DNA from: Megascapheus bottae
Lineage: Eukaryota > Chordata > Mammalia > Rodentia > Geomyidae
Direction: 5' to 3'
NCBI GenBank assembly: GCA_024803745.1
Contig: JANJXV010001746.1
Coordinates: forward strand, 1-64,000
DNA: 64,000 nucleotides
Shown: piece by piece, positions 29,380 through 43,700 of the stretch
Position numbering within the stretch: position 1 is the stretch's first letter
How the letters are laid out: each line of letters starts with the position of its first letter
Notes under the pieces: generated by a model
The model's input: the letters and a program-made list of their open reading frames with translations, nothing else
Database searches by the model: none
Told to the model about the DNA's origin: nothing
Made by a program: the position numbers and the translations under genes

Positions 29380-29942
29380 CACACCACCATTCTTTGACTT
29401 CACACACTTCCATTGTGACCTCACACACCTCCAATCTATGAGTTCACACACCTCCATTCTAACTTCACACACCTCCATTCTAGGACTTAACATACCTCCA
29501 ATCTGACTTCACACACTTCCATTCTGACTTCACACACCTCCATTCTGTCACTTCACACACCTCCATTCCGTGACTTCACACTCCTCCTTTCGATGACTTC
29601 ACACACCTCCATTCTTTGACTTCACACACCTCCGTTTTGACTTCACACACCTCCATATTGTGACTTCACACACCTCCATATTGTGACTTCACACACCTCC
29701 ATTCTGTGACTTCACACACCTCCATTTTACATCACGCACTTCCATTCTGTGACTTCACACACCTCCATTCTGTGACTTCACAGACCTCCATTGTTTGACT
29801 TCACACAACTACGTTGTTGGACTTCACACACCTCCATTCCATGACTTCACATACCTCCATTCTATGAGTTCACACACCTCGATTTTGACTTCACACACCT
29901 CCATTCTGTGACTTCAGACACCTCCATTTTTTGACTTCACAT
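27853..29942. repeat. 2,090-bp tandem duplication, copy 2
   Basis: This is the second copy of the preceding segment, with no difference seen by eye. The match continues through about 29,953, then this copy goes on with CTTGGACTTCAC where the first copy restarts with CTATGACTTCAC. The right flank (29,896 onward) is already the start of block III, so the duplication ends at the block II/III boundary. Confidence 0.88.
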
Positions 29943-32040
29943 ACCTCCATTCTTGGACTTCACACACTTCCATTCTGTGACTTCACACACCTCCATTGTG
30001 TGAGTTCACACACCTCCATTCTTGGACTTCACACACCTCCATTCCATGACTTCACACACCTCCATTCTATGAGTTCACACATCTCCATTCTATGAGTTCA
30101 CAAACCTCCATTTGGACTTCACACACCTCCATTCTATGACTTCACACACCTTCATTCTTAGTTCACAAACATCCATTCTATGACTTCACACACCTCCATT
30201 CTGTGACTTCACCCAACAATGTTTGTGACTTCACACACCACCATTTTGACTTCACACACATCCATTCTGTGACTTCACACACCTCCATTCTCTGACTTCA
30301 CACACCTCCATTCTGTGACTTCACACACCTCCATTCTATGACTTCACACACCTCCATTCTGACTTCACACCCCTCCATTCGTGACTTCACACACCTCCAT
30401 TCTGTGACTTCACACACCTCCATTCTGTGACTTCACACACCTCCATTCTCTGACTTCACACACCTCCATTCTGAGTTCACACACCTCCATTCTGTGACTT
30501 CACACACCTCCATTCTGACTTCACACCCCTCCATTCATGACTTCACACACCTCCATTCTGTGACTTCACACACCTCCATTCTGTGACTTCACACACCTCC
30601 ATCCTGAGTTCACACACCTCCATTCTGTGACTTCACACACCTCCATTCTGTGACTTCACAACCTCCATGCTATGACTTCACACACATCCATTTTGGCATC
30701 ACACACTTCCATCTGTGACTTCACACACCTCCATTCTCTGACTTCAGACACCTCCATTGTTTGACTTCACATACCTCCATTCTTGGACTTCACACACTTC
30801 CATTCTGTGACTTCACACACCTCCATTGTTTGAGTTCACACACCTCCATTCTGTGACTTCACACACCTCCATTCCATGACTTCACACACCTCCATTGTAT
30901 GAGTTCACACATCTCCATTCTATGAGTTCTCACACCTCCATTTGGACTTCACATACCTCCATTCTATGACTTCACACACCTTCATTCTTACTTCAGAAAC
31001 ATCGATACTATGACTTCACACACCTCCCTTCTATGACATCACAAACCTCGGTTCTGTGACTTCACACACCTCCATTCTGAGTTCACACACCTCCATTCTG
31101 TGACTTCACACACCTCCATTCTGACTTCACACACCTCCATTCTATGACTTCACACACGTCCATTCTATGAATTCACACACCTCCATTCTGTGACTTCACA
31201 CACCTCCATTCTGTGACTTCACACACCTAGATTCTCTGACTTCACACACCTCCGTTCTATGACTTCAAACACCTCCATTCTGTGACTCCACACACCTCCG
31301 TTCTATGACTTCACCCACCTCCATTCTGTGACTTCACACACCTATATTTTTAAATTCAGAACCATCCATTCTATGACTTCACACACCTCCCTTCTGTGAA
31401 ATCACAAACCTCGGTTCTGTGACTTCACACACCTCCATTCTGAGTTCACACACCTCCATTCTGTGACTTCACACACCTCCATTCTATGACTTCACACACT
31501 TCCATTCTATGACTTCACACACCTCCATTCTGTGACTTCACACACCTCCATTCTGTGACTTCACACACCTAGATTCTCTGACTTCACACACCTCCGTTCT
31601 ATGACTTCAAACACCTCCATTCTGTGACTTCACACACCACCGTTCTATGACTTCACACACCTCCATTCTGTGACTTCACACACCTATATTTTTAACTTCA
31701 GAACCATCCATTCTATGACTTCACACACCTCCCTTCTGTGACATCACAAACCTCGGTTCTGTGACTTCACACACCTCCATTCTGAGTTCACACACCTCCA
31801 TTTTGTGACTTCACACACCTCCATTCTGACTTCACACACCTCCGTTCTATGACTTCACCCACGTCGATTCTCTGACTTCACACACCTACATTCTATGACT
31901 TCACACACCTCCATTCTGTGACTTCACCCACCTATATTTGTGACTTCACACACCACAATTTAGACTTAACACACCTCCATTCTGTGACTTCACGCACCTC
32001 CATTCTGTGACTTCACACACCTCCATTCTGTGACTTCACA

Positions 32041-34092
32041 CACTTCCAATCTCTGACTTCACACACCTCTTTCTTGGACTTCACAGACCTCCATTCCATG
32101 ACATCACACACCTCCATTCTATGAGTTCACACATCTCTATTCTATCAGTTCACACACCTCCATTTTGACATCACACACTTCCATTCTATGACTTCGCACA
32201 CCTCCATTCTGACTTCACACACCTCCATTCTGTGACTTCACACACCTCCGTTCTATGACTTCACACACCTCCATTCTGTGACTTCACACACCTCCGTTCT
32301 ATGACTTCACACACCTCCATTCTGTGACTTCACACACCTCCGTTCTATGACTTCACACACCTCCATTCTGTGATTTCACACACCTCCATTCTATGTCTTC
32401 ACACACCTACATTCTGTGACTTCACAAACCTCCATTCTATGACCTCACACACCACGATTCTCTGATTTCACACACCTCCATTCTATGACTTCACACACCT
32501 CCATTCTGTGACTTCACACACCTCTGTTCTATGACTTCACACACCTCCATTCTGTGACTTCACCCACCTCCATTTATGACTTCACACACTACCATTTTGA
32601 CTTCACACACCTCCATTCTGTGACTTCACACACCTCCATTCTGTGACTTCACACACCTCCATTTTGACTTCACACACTTCCCTTCTGTGACTTTACACAC
32701 CTCCATTCTGTGACTTCACACACCTCCATTGTTTGACTTCACACACCTCTGTTCTTTGACTTCACACACCTCCATTCCATTTCTTCACATACTCCATTCT
32801 ATGAGTTCACACACCTCCATTCTATGAGTTCACACACCACCATTTTGACTTCACACACCTTCATTCTATGACTTCACACACCTCCATTCTATGACTTCAC
32901 AAACCTCCATGCTGTGACTTCGCACATCTCCATTCTGAGTTCACACACCTCCATTCGTTGACTTCACACACTTCCATTCTGACTTCACAAACCTTCATTA
33001 TATGACTTCACACACTTCCATTCTATGACTTCACACACCTCCATTCTGTGACTTCACACACCTCCATTCTGAGTTCACACACCTCCATTCTGTGACTTCA
33101 CACACCTCCATTCTGTGACTTAACACACCTCCGTTCTATGATTTCACACACATCCATTTTGGCATCACACACTTCCATTCTGTGACTTCACACACCTCCA
33201 TTCTGTGACTTCACACACCTCCATTTTGACTTCACACACTTCCCTTCTGTGACTTTACACACCTCCATTCTGTGACTTCACACACCTCCATTGTTTGACT
33301 TCACACACCTCTGTTCTTTGACTTCACACACCTCCATTCCATTTCTTCACATACTCCATTCTATGAGTTCACACACCTCCATTCTATGAGTTCACACACC
33401 ACCATTTTGACTTCACACACCTTCATTGTATGACTTCACACACCTCCATTCTATGACTTCACAAACCTCCATGCTGTGACTTCGCACATCTCCATTCTGA
33501 GTTCACACACCTCCATTCGTTGACTTCACACACTTCCATTCTGACTTCACAAACCTTCATTATATGACTTCACACACTTCCATTCTATGACTTCACACAC
33601 CTCCATTCTGTGACTTCACACACCTCCATTCTGAGTTCACACACCTCCATTCTGTGACTTCACACACCTCCATTCTGTGACTTAACACACCTCCATTCTA
33701 TGACTTCACACACATCCATTTTGGCATCACACACGTCCATTCTGTGACTTCACACACCTCCATTCTCTGACTTCACACACCTCCATTGTTTGACTTCACA
33801 TACCTCCATTCTTGGACTTCACACACCTCCATTCAGTACTTCTCACACCTCCATTCTGATTTCACAAACCTCCATTCTATGACTTCACACACTTCCATTC
33901 TATGAGTTCACACACCTCCATTCTGTGACATCACACACCTCCATTCTGAGTTCACAGACCTCCATTCTGTGACTTCACACACCTACATTCGGTGACTTCA
34001 CACACCTCCATTCTGTGACTTCACACATCTCCATTTTGACTTCACACACTTCCATTATATGACTTCACACACCTCCATTCTGTGACTTCACA
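32041..34092. repeat. 2,052-bp tandem duplication in block III, copy 1
   Basis: The variant TCTTTCTTGG at 32,068 recurs at 34,120, an offset of 2,052 bp. Other shared markers are CTTCACATACTCC, TTCATTATATGAC and GGCATCACAC. The copy ends after TTCCATTATATGAC, where it is followed by CACACTTCCATTCTCTG (start of copy 2), whereas copy 2 is followed by CACCTCCCTCCATTG. Block II has only one equivalent (about 15.96-17.2 kb), so the duplication arose after blocks II and III separated. Confidence 0.85.
32612..33735. repeat. 562-bp tandem duplication nested in the 2,052-bp unit
   Basis: Positions 32,612-33,173 match 33,174-33,735 at an offset of 562 bp. The GTTTGACTTC variant before CACCTCTGTTC is at 32,731 and 33,293. 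The same pair appears at 34,783 and 35,344 in the second 2,052-bp copy. The copies differ by small substitutions, for example CCTCCGTTCTATG against CCTCCATTCTATG near the right edge. Block II has a single copy at about 16,530. Confidence 0.83.
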
Positions 34093-36144
34093 CACTTCCA
34101 TTCTCTGACTTCACACACCTCTTTCTTGGACTTCACAGACCTCCATTCCATGACATCACACACCTCCATTCTATGAGTTCACACATCTCTATTCTATCAG
34201 TTCACACACCTCCATTTTGACATCACACACTTCCATTCTATGACTTCGCACACCTCCATTCTGACTTCACACACCTCCATTCTCTGACTTCACACACCTC
34301 CGTTCTATGACTTCACACACCTCCATTCTGTGACTTCACACACCTCCGTTCTATGACTTCACACACCTCCATTCTGTGACTTCACACACCTCCGTTCTAT
34401 GACTTCACACACCTCCATTCTGTGATTTCACACACCTCCATTCTATGTCTTCACACACCTACATTCTGTGACTTCACAAACCTCCATTCTATGACCTCAC
34501 ACACCACGATTCTCTGATTTCACACACCTCCATTCTATGACTTCACACACCTCCATTCTGTGACTTCACACACCTCTGTTCTATGAATTCACACACCTCC
34601 ATTCTGTGACTTCACCCACCTCCATTTGTGACTTCACACACTACCATTTTGACTTCACACACCTCCATTCTGTGACTTCACACACCTCCATTCTGTGACT
34701 TCACACACCTCCATTTTGACTTCACACACTTCCCTTCTGTGACTTTACACACCTCCATTCTGTGACTTCACACACCTCCATTGTTTGACTTCACACACCT
34801 CTGTTCTTTGACTTCACACACCTCCATTCCATTTCTTCACATACTCCATTCTATGAGTTCACACACCTCCATTCTATGAGTTCACACACCACCATTTTGA
34901 CTTCACACACCTTCATTCTATGACTTCACACACATCCATTCTATGACTTCACAAACCTCCATGCTGTGACTTCGCACATCTCCATTCTGAGTTCACACAC
35001 CTCCATTCGTTGACTTCACACACTTCCATTCTGACTTCACAAACCTTCATTATATGACTTCACACACTTCCATTCTATGACTTCACACACCTCCATTCTG
35101 TGACTTCACACACCTCCATTGTGAGTTCACACACCTCCATTCTGTGACTTCACACACCTCCATTCTGTGACTTAACACACCTCCGTTCTATGATTTCACA
35201 CACATCCATTTTGGCATCACACACTTCCATTCTGTGACTTCACACACCTCCATTCTGTGACTTCACACACCTCCATTTTGACTTCACACACTTCCCTTCT
35301 GTGACTTTACACACCTCCATTCTGTGACTTCACACACCTCCATTGTTTGACTTCACACACCTCTGTTCTTTGACTTCACACACCTCCATTCCATTTCTTC
35401 ACATACTCCATTCTATGAGTTCACACACCTCCATTCTATGAGTTCACACACCACCATTTTGACTTCACACACCTTCATTGTATGACTTCACACACCTCCA
35501 TTCTATGACTTCACAAACCTCCATGCTGTGACTTCGCACATCTCCATTCTGAGTTCACACACCTCCATTCGTTGACTTCACACACTTCCATTCTGACTTC
35601 ACAAACCTTCATTATATGACTTCACACACTTCCATTCTATGACTTCACACACCTCCATTCTGTGACTTCACACACCTCCATTCTGAGTTCACACACCTCC
35701 ATTCTGTGACTTCACACACCTCCATTCTGTGACTTAACACACCTCCATTCTATGACTTCACACACATCCATTTTGGCATCACACACGTCCATTCTGTGAC
35801 TTCACACACCTCCATTCTCTGACTTCACACACCTCCATTGTTTGACTTCACATACCTCCATTCTTGGACTTCACACACCTCCATTCAGTACTTCTCACAC
35901 CTCCATTCTGATTTCACAAACCTCCATTCTATGACTTCACACACTTCCATTCTATGAGTTCACACACCTCCATTCTGTGACATCACACACCTCCATTCTG
36001 AGTTCACAGACCTCCATTCTGTGACTTCACACACCTACATTCGGTGACTTCACACACCTCCATTCTGTGACTTCACACACCTCCATTTTGACTTCACACA
36101 CTTCCATTATATGACTTCACACACCTCCATTCTGTGACTTCACA
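34093..36144. repeat. 2,052-bp tandem duplication in block III, copy 2
   Basis: This is the second copy, with a few substitutions relative to the first and a 1-bp change of offset (2,052 to 2,051) part-way through. It carries its own 562-bp internal duplication in the same place as copy 1. The right edge returns to the order seen in block II at CTCCCTCCATTG (36,148 here, 17,221 in block II). Confidence 0.85.
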
Positions 36145-37737
36145 CACCTCCCTCCATTGTTTGACTTCACACACATCCATTCTTTGTCTTCACACACCTC
36201 CATTCCATGACTTCACACACCTCCATTCTATGAGTTCACACAACTCCATTTGGACTTCACACACCTCAATTCTATGACATCACATACCTTCATTCTTACT
36301 TCAGAAACATCCATTCTATGAATTCACACACCTCCATTCTATGACATCACAAACCTCCATTCTATGACTTCACACACCTCCCTTCTATGACATCACAAAC
36401 CTCCATTCTGTGACTTCACACACCTCCATTCTGAGTTCACATACCTCCATTCTGTGACTTCACACACCTCCATTCTGACTTCACACACCTTCATTCTATG
36501 ACTTCACACACTTGCATTCTATGACTTCACACACCTCCATTCTGTGACTTCACACACCTCCATTCTTTGACTTCACATACCTCCATTCTGTGACTTTGCA
36601 CACCTCCGTTCTATGACTTCACACACCTCCATTCTGTGACTTCACACACCTCTATTCTGAGTTCACACACGTCCATTCTGTGACTTCACACACCTCCATT
36701 TTGTGACTTCACACACCTCCATTCTGTGACTTCACACACCTCCATTCTGTGACTTCACCTACCTACATTTGTGACTTCACACACCACCATTTTGACTTCA
36801 CACACCTCCATTCTGTGACTTCACATACCTCCATTCTGTGACTTCACACACCTCCATTTTGACTTCACACACTTCCATTCTGTGACTTCCCACACCTCCA
36901 TTCTGTGACTTCACACACCTCGGTTCTGTGACTTCACACACCTCCATTTTGTCCTCACACACGTCCATTCCATGACTTTACACACCTCCATTCTATGAGT
37001 TCACACACCTCCATTCTATGAATTCACACACCACCATTTTGACTGCACACACCTCCATTCTATGACTTCACACACCTCCATTCTATGCCTTCACAAACAT
37101 CCATTCTGTGACTTCACACATCTCCATTCTGAGTTCACACACCTCAATTCGTTGACTTCAAACACCTCCATTCTGACTTCACAATGCTTCATTCTATGAC
37201 TTCACACACTTCCATTCTATGACTTCACACACCTCCATTCTGTGACTTCACACACCTCCATTCTGAGTTCACACACCTCCATTCTGTGACTTCACACACC
37301 TCGATTCTGTGACTTTACAAACCTCCATTCTATGACTTCACACACCTCCATTCTATGAATTCACACCTCCATTCTATGACTTCACACATCCATTTTGATT
37401 TCAAACACCTCCAATATATGACTTCAAACACCTCAATTCTGTTACTTCACACACCTCCATTCTATGACTTCATACCCGTCCATTCTGTAGTTCACACAAC
37501 TCCAGTCTATGACTTCACACACCTCCAGTCTATGACTTCACATACCTCCATTCTATGACTTCACACACCTGCATTGTCCGACTTCACACCCCTCCAATTT
37601 GACTTCAAATACCTCCATTCTATGACTTCACAAACCTCCTTTCTGTGACTTCACACACCTCCATTCTGTGACTTCACAAAACTCCATTCTATGATTTCAC
37701 ACTCCTCCAATCTATGACTTCACACACCTCCATTTTA

Positions 37738-40700
37738 TGACGTCACACACCTCCATTTTGACTTCACACACCTCCATTATGTGCCTTCACACATCTACAT
37801 TCTATGACTTCACACACCTTCAATCTATGACTTCAAACACTTCCATTCTATGATTTCACATACCTCCATTCTATGAATTCACATACCTCCATTGTGACTT
37901 CACACACCTCCATTCTGAGTTCACACACCTCCATTCTGTGACTTAACACACCTCCATTCTGACTTCACACACCTTCATTTCATGACTTCGCACACCTCCA
38001 TTCTAAGACTTATCTCATCTACCATTCTGTGACTTCACGCACCAACATTCTCTGTTGACACACCTCCATTCAGTGACTTCACAAACCTCTATTGTATGAC
38101 TTCACACACCTCCATTGTGACTTCACACACCTCCATTCTATGAGTTCAACACCTCCGTTCTGACTTCATAAACCTCCATTCTATGACTTCACACACCTCC
38201 ATTCTGACTTCACAGAGCTCCATTTGTGACTTCACAAAACTCCATTCTATGATTTCACACACCTCCATCTACGACTTCACACACCTCCATTCTTACTTCA
38301 GAAACATCCATTCTGTGACTTTACACACCTCCATTCTGACTTAACACACCTCCATTGTATGACTTCATACACCTCCATTCTGACTTCACCCAGCTCCATT
38401 CTATGACTTCACACATCTCCATTCTGTGACTTCACACACCTCCATTCTGAGTTCACACACCTCCATTCTGTGACTTCACACACCTACATTCTGACTTCAC
38501 CCAGCTCCATTCTATGACTTCACACACCTCCATTCTGTGACTTCACACACCTCCATTCTATGACTTCACACAACTCCATTCTATGACTTCACACACCTCC
38601 ATTCAGAATTCACACACCTGCATTCTGTGACTTCACACACCTCCGTTCTGTGACTTCACACACCTCGAATCTCTGACTTCACACACCTCCATCTATGACT
38701 TCACACACCTCCATTCTGTGACTTAACCCACCTCCATTCTGACTTCAAACACCTCCATTCTATGACTTCACACACTTCCATTCTAAGACTTTACACACCT
38801 CCATTCTGTGACTTCACACACCTCCATTCTGTGACTTCACACACCTAGATTCTCTGACTTCACACACCTCCATTCTATGACTTCACATACCTCCATTCTG
38901 TGACTTCACACACCTCCGTTCTATGACTTCACACACCTCCATTCTGTGACTTCACACACCTCTATTCTCAGTTCACACACCTCTATTCTGAGTTCATACA
39001 CCTCCATTCTGGGACTTCACACACCTCCATTCTGTGACTTCACACACCTCCGTTCTATGACCCCAAACACCTCGATTCTCTGACTTCACAATCCTCCAAT
39101 CTATGACTTCACACACCTCCATTCTGTTTCTTCACACACCTCCATTTTATGACTTCACACACCTCCATTCTGTGACTTCACCCACCTATATTTGTGACTT
39201 CACACACCACCATTTTGACTTCACACACCTCCATTCTGTGACTTCACACACCTCCATTCTGTGACTTCACACACCTCCATTTTGACTTCACACACTTCCA
39301 TTCTGTGACTTCACACACCTCCATTCTGTGACTTCACACACCTCCATTGTTTGACTTCACTCACCTCCATTCTTTGACCTCACACCCGACCATTCCATGA
39401 CTTCACACACCTCCATTCTATGAGTTCACACACCTCCATTCTATGAGTTCACACACCCTCATTTTGACTTCACACACCTCCAATCTATGACTTCACACAC
39501 CTCCATTCTATGCCTTCACAAACCTCCGTTCTGTGACTTCACACATCTCCATTATGAATTCACACACCTCCATTCGGTGACTTCACACACCTCCATTCTG
39601 ACTTCACAAACCTCCATTCTATGACTTCACAAACTTCCATTCTATGACTTCACACACCTCCATTGTTTGACTTCACTCACCTCCATTCTTTGACCTCACA
39701 CACGTCCATTCCATGACTTCACACACCTCCATTTTATGAGTTCACACACCTCCATTCTGTGACTTCACACACCTCCATTGTTTGACTTCACACACCTCTA
39801 TTCTTTGACTTCACACACCGCCATTCCATGACTTCACACACCTCCATTCTATGAGTTCACACACCACCATTTTGTGACTTCACACATCCATTTTGATTTC
39901 ACACACCTCCAATATATGACTTCAAACACCTCAATTCTGTTACTTCACACACCTCCATTCTATGACTTCATACCCTTCCATTCTGTGAGTTCACACAACT
40001 CCAGTCTATGACTTCACACACCTCCATTCTATGACCTCACATACCTCCATTCTATGACTTCACACACCTGCATGCTCCGACTTCACACCGCTCCAATTTG
40101 ACTTCCTATACCTCCATTCTTTGACTTCAGAAACCTCGTTTCTGTGACTTCAAACACCTCCATTCTGTGACTGCACACAACTGCATTCTATGATTTCACA
40201 CTCCTCCATTCTATGACTTCACACACCTCCATTTTATGACATCACACACCTCCATTTTGACTTCACACACCTCCATTATGTGCCTTCACACACCTCCCTT
40301 CGGTGACTTCACACTCCTCCATTTTATGACTTCACACATCTACATTCTATGACTTCACACACCTTCAATCTATGACTTCAAACACTTCCATTCTATGATT
40401 TCACATACCACCATTCTATGAATTCACATACCTCCATTCTGTGACTTCACACACCTCCATTCTGAGTTCACACACCTCCATTCTGTGACTTAACACACCT
40501 CCATTCTGACTTCACACACCTTCATTTCATGACTTCGCACACCTCCATTCTATGACTTATCACATCCACCATTCTGTGACTTCACACACCTCCATTCTGA
40601 GTTGACAAACCTCCATTCTGTGACTTCACAAACCTCTATTGTATGACATCACACACCTCCATTGTGACTTCACACACCTCTATTCTATGAGTTCAACACC

Positions 40701-43700
40701 TCCGTTCTGACTTCATACACCTCCATTCTATGACTTCACACACCTCCATTCTGACTTCACACAGCTCCATTCTGTGACTTCACAAAACTCCATTCTATGA
40801 TTTCACACACCTCCATCTATGACTTCACACACCTCCATTCTTACTTCAGAAACTCCTATTCTGTGACTTCACACACCCCCATTGTGACCTCACACACCTC
40901 CATTGTATGACTTCACACACCACCATTCTGTGACTTCACACACCTCCATTCTATGACTTCACACACTACCATTGTGACGTCACACAACTCCATTCTATGA
41001 GTTCACACACCTCCATTCTATGACTTGACACACCTCCATTCTGACTTCGCACACCTCTATTCTTTGACTTCGCACACCTCCATTCTGACTTCACACACCT
41101 CCATTCTATGACTTCACAGACCTCGAATCTGTGACTTCACTCACCTCCACTCTATGACTTCACACTTCTCCATTCTATGACTTCCCACACCTCCTTTCTA
41201 TGACTTCACCGACCTCCATTCTATGACTTCACATTTCCATTCTGACGTCACACACCTCCATTCTGTGACTTCACACACCATCATTCTGTGACGTCGCACA
41301 CCCCATTCTATGGATTCACCGACCTCCATTCTATGACTTCACACATCTCCATTCTATGACTTCACACACCTCCATTCTGTGACTTCACACACGACCATTC
41401 TGTGACTTCACACACCACAAATTTGTGACTTCACACTCGTCCATTCTGACTTCACACACCTCCATTCGTGACTTCACACACCTCCATTCTGAGTTCTCAC
41501 ACCTCCATTCTGTGACTTCACACACCTCCATTCTGTGACTTCACACACCTCCATTTTACATCACGCACTTCCATTCTGTGACTTCACACACCTCCATTCT
41601 GTGCATTCATACACCTCCATTCTATGACTTCATACACCTCCATTCTATGACTTCATACACCACCATTCTATGACTTCACACACCTCCATTCTGTGACTCC
41701 ACAAATCTCCATTCTGACTTCACACACCTCCATTCTATGACTTCACACACCTCAATTCTATGACTTCACACATCTCCTTTCTGTAACTTCACACACTTCC
41801 AATGTTTGACTTCACAAACCTCCATTCCATGACTTCACACACCCCCATTCTATAACTTCACGCACCTCCATTCTGTGACTTCACACACCTCCATTTTGAC
41901 TTCACACACCTCCATTCTATGACTTCACACACCTCCATTCTGTGACTTCCACACCTCCCTTCGGTGACTTCACACTCCTCCATTCTATGACTTCACACAT
42001 CTACATTCTATGACTTCACACACCTCCATTGTTTGACTTCACTCACCTCCATTCTTTGACCTCACACACGTCCATTCCATGACTTCACACACCTCCATTC
42101 TATGAGTTCACACACCTCCATTCTGTGACTTCACACACCTCCATTGTTTGACTTCACACACCTCTATTCTTTGACTTCACACACCGCCATTCCATGACTT
42201 CACATACCTCCATTCTATAAGTTCACACACCTCCATTCTATGAGTCCACACACCACCATTTTGACTTCACACACCTCCATTCTATGACTTCACACACCTC
42301 CATTCTATGTATTCACAATCCTCCATTCTGTGTCTTCACACATCTCCATTCAGAGTTCACACACCTCGATTCTCTGACTTCACACACCTCCATCTATGAC
42401 TTCACACACCTCCATTCTGTGACTTCACAGACGCCCATTCTGTGACTTCACACACCTCCATTCTGTGACTTCACATACCTCAATTTTGTGACTTCACACT
42501 CGTCCATTCTGACTTCACACACCTCCATTCTGTGACTTCACACACCTCCATTCTGAGTTCACACACCTCCATTATGTGACTTCACACACCTCCATTCTGA
42601 CTTCTCCCAGCTCCATTCTATGACTTCACACACCTCCATTCTGTGACTTCACACACCTCCATTCTATGACTTCACACACCTCCATTATATGACTTCACAC
42701 ACCTCCATTCTGAATTCACACACCTGAATTCTGTGACTTCACACACCTCCATTCTGACTTCACACACCTCCATTCTATGACTTCCACACCTCCATTCTGT
42801 GACTTCACACACCACTATTCTTTGACTTCGCACACCTCCATTCTGACTTCACACACCTCCATTCTATGACTTCACACACCTCCATTCTGACTTCACACAC
42901 CTCCATTCTATGACTTCACACACCTCCATTCTGTGACTTCACACACCTCCATTCTATGACCTCACACACCTCCATTCTATGATTTCACACATCTCCATTC
43001 TATGACTTCACACATCCATTTTGATTTCACACACCTCCAATATATGACTTCAAACACCTCAATTCTGTTACTTCACACACCTCCATTCTATGACTTCATA
43101 CCCTTCCATTCTGTGAGTTCACACAACTCCAGTCTATGACTTCACACACCTCCATTCTATGACCTCACATACCTCCATTCTATGACTTCACACACCTGCA
43201 TGCTCCGACTTCACACCGCTCCAATTTGACTTCCCATACCTCCATTCTATGACTTCAGAAACCTCCTTTCTGTGACTTCAAACACCTCCATTCTGTGACA
43301 GCACACACCTCCATTTTACATCACGCACTTCCATTCTGTTACTTCACACACCTCAATTCTATGACTTCACACATCTCCTTTCTGTAACTTCACACACTTC
43401 CAATGTTTGACTTCACAAACCTCCATTCCATGACTTCACACACCCCCAATCTATAACTTCACACACCTCCATTCTGTGACTTCACACACCTCCATTTTGA
43501 CTTCACACACTTCCATTCTGTGACTTAAAACACCTCCATTCTATGACTTTACACACCTCAAATCTATGATTTCACACATCTCCATTCTCTGACTTTACAC
43601 TCCTCCATTCTGTGACTTCACACACCTCTATTCTGAGTTGACACACCTCCATTCTGTGACTTCTCAAACCTCTATTGTATGACTTCACACACTTCCATTC

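Larger units (their letters stand above)
13770..29895. repeat. Higher-order block II (~16.1 kb)
   Basis: The start is set by a run reading CTTCAGACACCTCC then CATTTTTTGACTTC, which reappears at 29,903-29,937 at an offset of exactly 16,127 bp. The offset stays at 16,127-16,129 through about 15,214, then shifts with local expansions. The first part (to about 20.6 kb) has block I-type variants. The second part carries different landmarks: CTACGTTGTTGG, GACTTCACCGACCTCC, CACATTTCCATTCTG and CTACACACCGCC. The block is therefore a composite of two sub-families. It contains an inserted segment and a 2,090-bp duplication listed separately. Confidence 0.72.
29896..43300. repeat. Higher-order block III, copy of block II with expansions
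   Basis: Block III repeats block II in the same order: CCCAACAATGTTTGTG (about 30,213), paired TATATTTTTAA variants (31,343 and 31,685), CCTCCCTCCATTG (about 36,146), the AATTCACACCTCC landmark (37,359), the TCCGACTTCACACC landmarks (37,577, 40,076, 43,204) and TGACTTATCACATCC (40,553). The offset to block II changes from 16,127 to 19,221, mainly because of the 32.0-36.1 kb duplications here and a ~294-bp loss in block II near 17,540. It lacks the ~855-bp insertion of block II. Near 43,300 the shared GTGACAGCACACA variant (about 24,990 in II) leads into a deletion joining to sequence like 26,390. Confidence 0.72.
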
